Positions 6,849-7,801 of a stretch of DNA of 7,801 nucleotides are shown one piece after another. The stretch is from DATGSF01 sp035302865. GTDB lineage: Bacteria; Bacteroidota; Bacteroidia; Chitinophagales; Chitinophagaceae. The DNA lies in assembly GCA_035302865.1 (NCBI GenBank), contig DATGSF010000204.1, forward strand, positions 1 through 7,801. Direction: 5' to 3'. The notes under the pieces are model-generated. The model had not been told where the DNA came from. It searched no databases and saw only the letters and a list, made by a program, of their open reading frames with translations. Both the position numbers and the translations under genes were made by a program. The first letter of the stretch is position 1, and the number at the start of each line of letters is the position of its first letter.

Positions 6849-7010
6849 ATGAATAAAAGAGAATTAATCCAAAAGATTAAAAGTTTAAACGATATAACAG
6901 CAGACGAAAAAGCCTATCTGATTGAACTGGTAAATACCAAAAAAAAATACGGGCTGGTGTGGGAAGACAAACCGGAAGATGTGGAAGAGCAATTACGTCA
7001 GTCTGTCTAA
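6849..7010 (+). pseudogene. N-terminal remnant of a type III restriction-modification DNA methyltransferase (Mod)
   Basis: This ORF of 53 codons begins MNKRELIQKIKSLNDITADE and continues KAYLIELVNTKKKYGLVWED and KPEDVEEQLRQS before TAA at 7008. The run KKYGLVWEDKPEDVEEQL is, as I know the family, diagnostic of the first 50 residues of a group of type III Mod subunits (site-specific adenine methyltransferases of about 600 residues). In those proteins the next residues read LPVLKEV, followed by the DPPY and FxGxG motifs. None of this is present, so the fragment cannot methylate DNA. The ATG at 6849 looks native. The fragment is richer in G and C and in codons such as CTG, GTG and CCG than the neighbouring genes, which suggests horizontal origin. 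Codons 31-33 form a run of nine A. An expressed short peptide cannot be excluded. Confidence 0.8.
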
Positions 7011-7112
7011 AAACCACCTTTATTTCATAAATTCCACTCTAAATTACATTTTATATTCAATTCAAGCCACTTTCAATCCCCTTTTTTCAAAAACGATATT
7101 CTCCACTTCTAA
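7011..7112. other. Non-coding-like junction between the Mod fragment and the coding-like segment
   Basis: In the Mod reading frame these 34 codons read mostly H, F, S and K with no family resemblance and end at TAA 7110-7112. The stretch probably marks the point of deletion or insertion. No insertion-sequence end or target duplication could be recognised. Confidence 0.35.
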
Positions 7113-7181
7113 AAATACAATGCGGTAAATCAGCTTAAAATGCTTTCTAAAGACGGAAAAATAAAAGTCAAGTACACTTAG
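7113..7181 (+). pseudogene. Coding-like C-terminal fragment, possibly the tail of the same Mod gene
   Basis: In the same frame as the Mod fragment, after the second in-frame stop, the sequence reads KYNAVNQLKMLSKDGKIKVK, then YT and TAG at 7179-7181. This looks like the natural end of a protein, and the pattern K-x-N-A-x-x-x-L-K followed by K-I-K-V resembles the ends of some type III Mod subunits (D-K-x-N-x-x-x-x-F-K-x-L-S-P...). The stop codon lies in the loop of a terminator-like hairpin, which fits a native gene end. The exact antisense frame on the minus strand is also open from 7193 to a stop at 7062, so the segment could instead be read as a transposase tail. The assignment is tentative. 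Confidence 0.3.
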
Positions 7182-7193
7182 GTACTTGTTTTT
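7169..7193 (+). terminator. Terminator-like hairpin at the fragment/transposase junction
   Basis: CAAGTAC (7169-7175) and GTACTTG (7182-7188) are perfect arms around a six-base loop that contains the TAG stop, followed by five T residues (7189-7193). Read on the plus strand this has the form of an intrinsic terminator for the gene ending at 7181. Its right arm overlaps the last codons of the transposase homology (EKQ). Confidence 0.5.
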
Positions 7194-7801
7194 CTAGTTC
7201 TTGGTATTTTTCTTGATGTTTGAGGTGTTGATTTATCTTCTCTTGTGCCTTTTGTTTTTCTACTGCATCGCCATCTTCACTCGATAGAATCTGATTGTAT
7301 TCATCAAGCTTTGCCTCAATATAAGCCAAATGTCGGTCTATTTTCTTTTGATTATAATTATTCTTTTTTGAGTTTTGAGCACGGAAAACACTTCCATCTC
7401 CTGCTAACAGTTTTCCACCAATGAGTTCAAAGTTTTTAGAGAGCTCAACGGTTGCCCTAAACACTTTTTTTATCGCATCGGGATTGTCTCTTCTAAAATT
7501 GGAAATGGTGTTGTGGTCAGGTGCAAGTTCTCGCATCAACCACATTACTTCTAAATTACGATAACACTCCTTTTCTAGTTGGCGAGAGGAACGAATACGG
7601 TTCATATATCCGTAGATAAATAATTTCAATAAAGCACTTGGATGATAAGCGGGTCTTCCACCTTGAGGATTGGCTTTTTGTTCTACAAAGCCATAATCTG
7701 CCAAAGTGAGACTATCTACAAAAAGCTCAATCATCCGAACTTCATTGTCTTTTTCAATGCGTTCTTCTAGACAAAACATCTCGAACTGATTTCTGTCTTT
7801 T
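7182..7801 (-). mobile_element. Partial, degraded IS1182-family insertion sequence
   Basis: The extent is set by recognisable transposase homology only. The left boundary, near 7182, is where the homology stops. The right end lies outside the window. No terminal inverted repeat or target duplication can be seen here, and the element's own 3' end appears to have been deleted. Confidence 0.6.

Larger units (their letters stand above)
7168..7801 (-). pseudogene. IS1182-family transposase, N-terminal half only, catalytic core lost
   Basis: The frame is open to the window edge (KDRNQFEM before the internal ATG at 7779), so the true start is outside. Counting from that ATG, residues about 15-90 form the DUF772-type N-terminal domain: GGRPAYHPSALLKLFIYGYM, then NRIRSSRQLEKECYRNLEV and APDHNTISNFRR. 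LLAGDGSVFRAQNSKKNNYN carries the first catalytic aspartate (D in GDGS), followed by the helical spacer KKIDRHLAYIEAKLDEYNQI. After YQELEKQ the protein ends VPKCT and TGA at 7168. Complete relatives continue for some 250 further residues with the DSR motif, the second aspartate (DKGYH-type) and the glutamate (EHxFGTIKR). These are absent, so transposition activity is not possible from this copy. The break falls where the plus-strand fragment and its hairpin begin. Confidence 0.85.

Noticed and set aside
5761..7040. Exact 12-base repeat AAATTCCACTCT at 5761 and 7029
   Set aside because: AT-rich 12-mers repeat by chance in a window of this size and composition, and the flanks do not extend the match beyond a gapped AAAT.
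7014..7106. Recurrent CCAC motif at 7014, 7034, 7067 and 7103, suggesting a repeat array
   Set aside because: The spacing is irregular (20, 33, 36) and the motif is too short and degenerate for a CRISPR or tandem array.

Overview
The window looks like chromosomal DNA from a Flavobacteriia-type member of the Bacteroidota. It is strongly AT-rich, several genes carry Bacteroidota-like -7 boxes (TAnnTTTG) instead of sigma70 promoters, ribosome binding sites are weak, and the protein families fit: a Tsp-type carboxy-terminal protease, a DUF481-like barrel and a DUF7218-like small protein. I do not name a genus.

Positions 1-2657, minus strand: the first 312 codons of a periplasmic C-terminal processing protease (rest outside the window), preceded by trmB (tRNA m7G46 methyltransferase), probably in one transcript, and then a separately promoted DUF481-like outer-membrane protein. 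Positions 2658-3025 are a divergent intergenic region. Positions 3026-5260, plus strand: prfC (release factor 3) and, 12 bases later, a LysE-family exporter, most likely one operon.

Positions 5261-6477: a convergent spacer with weak hairpins, a small minus-strand DUF7218/Rho_N-like gene split by a one-base frame change at a run of seven A, a divergent spacer with a good -7 box, and a secreted or envelope protein of unknown function on the plus strand. A stem-loop cluster follows.

Positions 6478-7801 look like accessory DNA in decay. A 53-codon plus-strand ORF matches the extreme N-terminus of a type III restriction-modification methyltransferase (Mod) and stops before any catalytic motif. 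In the same frame further on is a short coding-like segment ending at a stop codon inside a terminator-like hairpin. Directly against this, on the minus strand, lies an IS1182-family transposase that keeps its N-terminal half but has lost the later catalytic residues; its own start lies beyond the window.

The left and middle parts are ordinary housekeeping and envelope genes. The right end records a lost type III R-M locus next to a broken insertion sequence. I found no clear evidence of an undescribed complete system; the most interesting items are the A7 frame change and the Mod/IS1182 wreckage.
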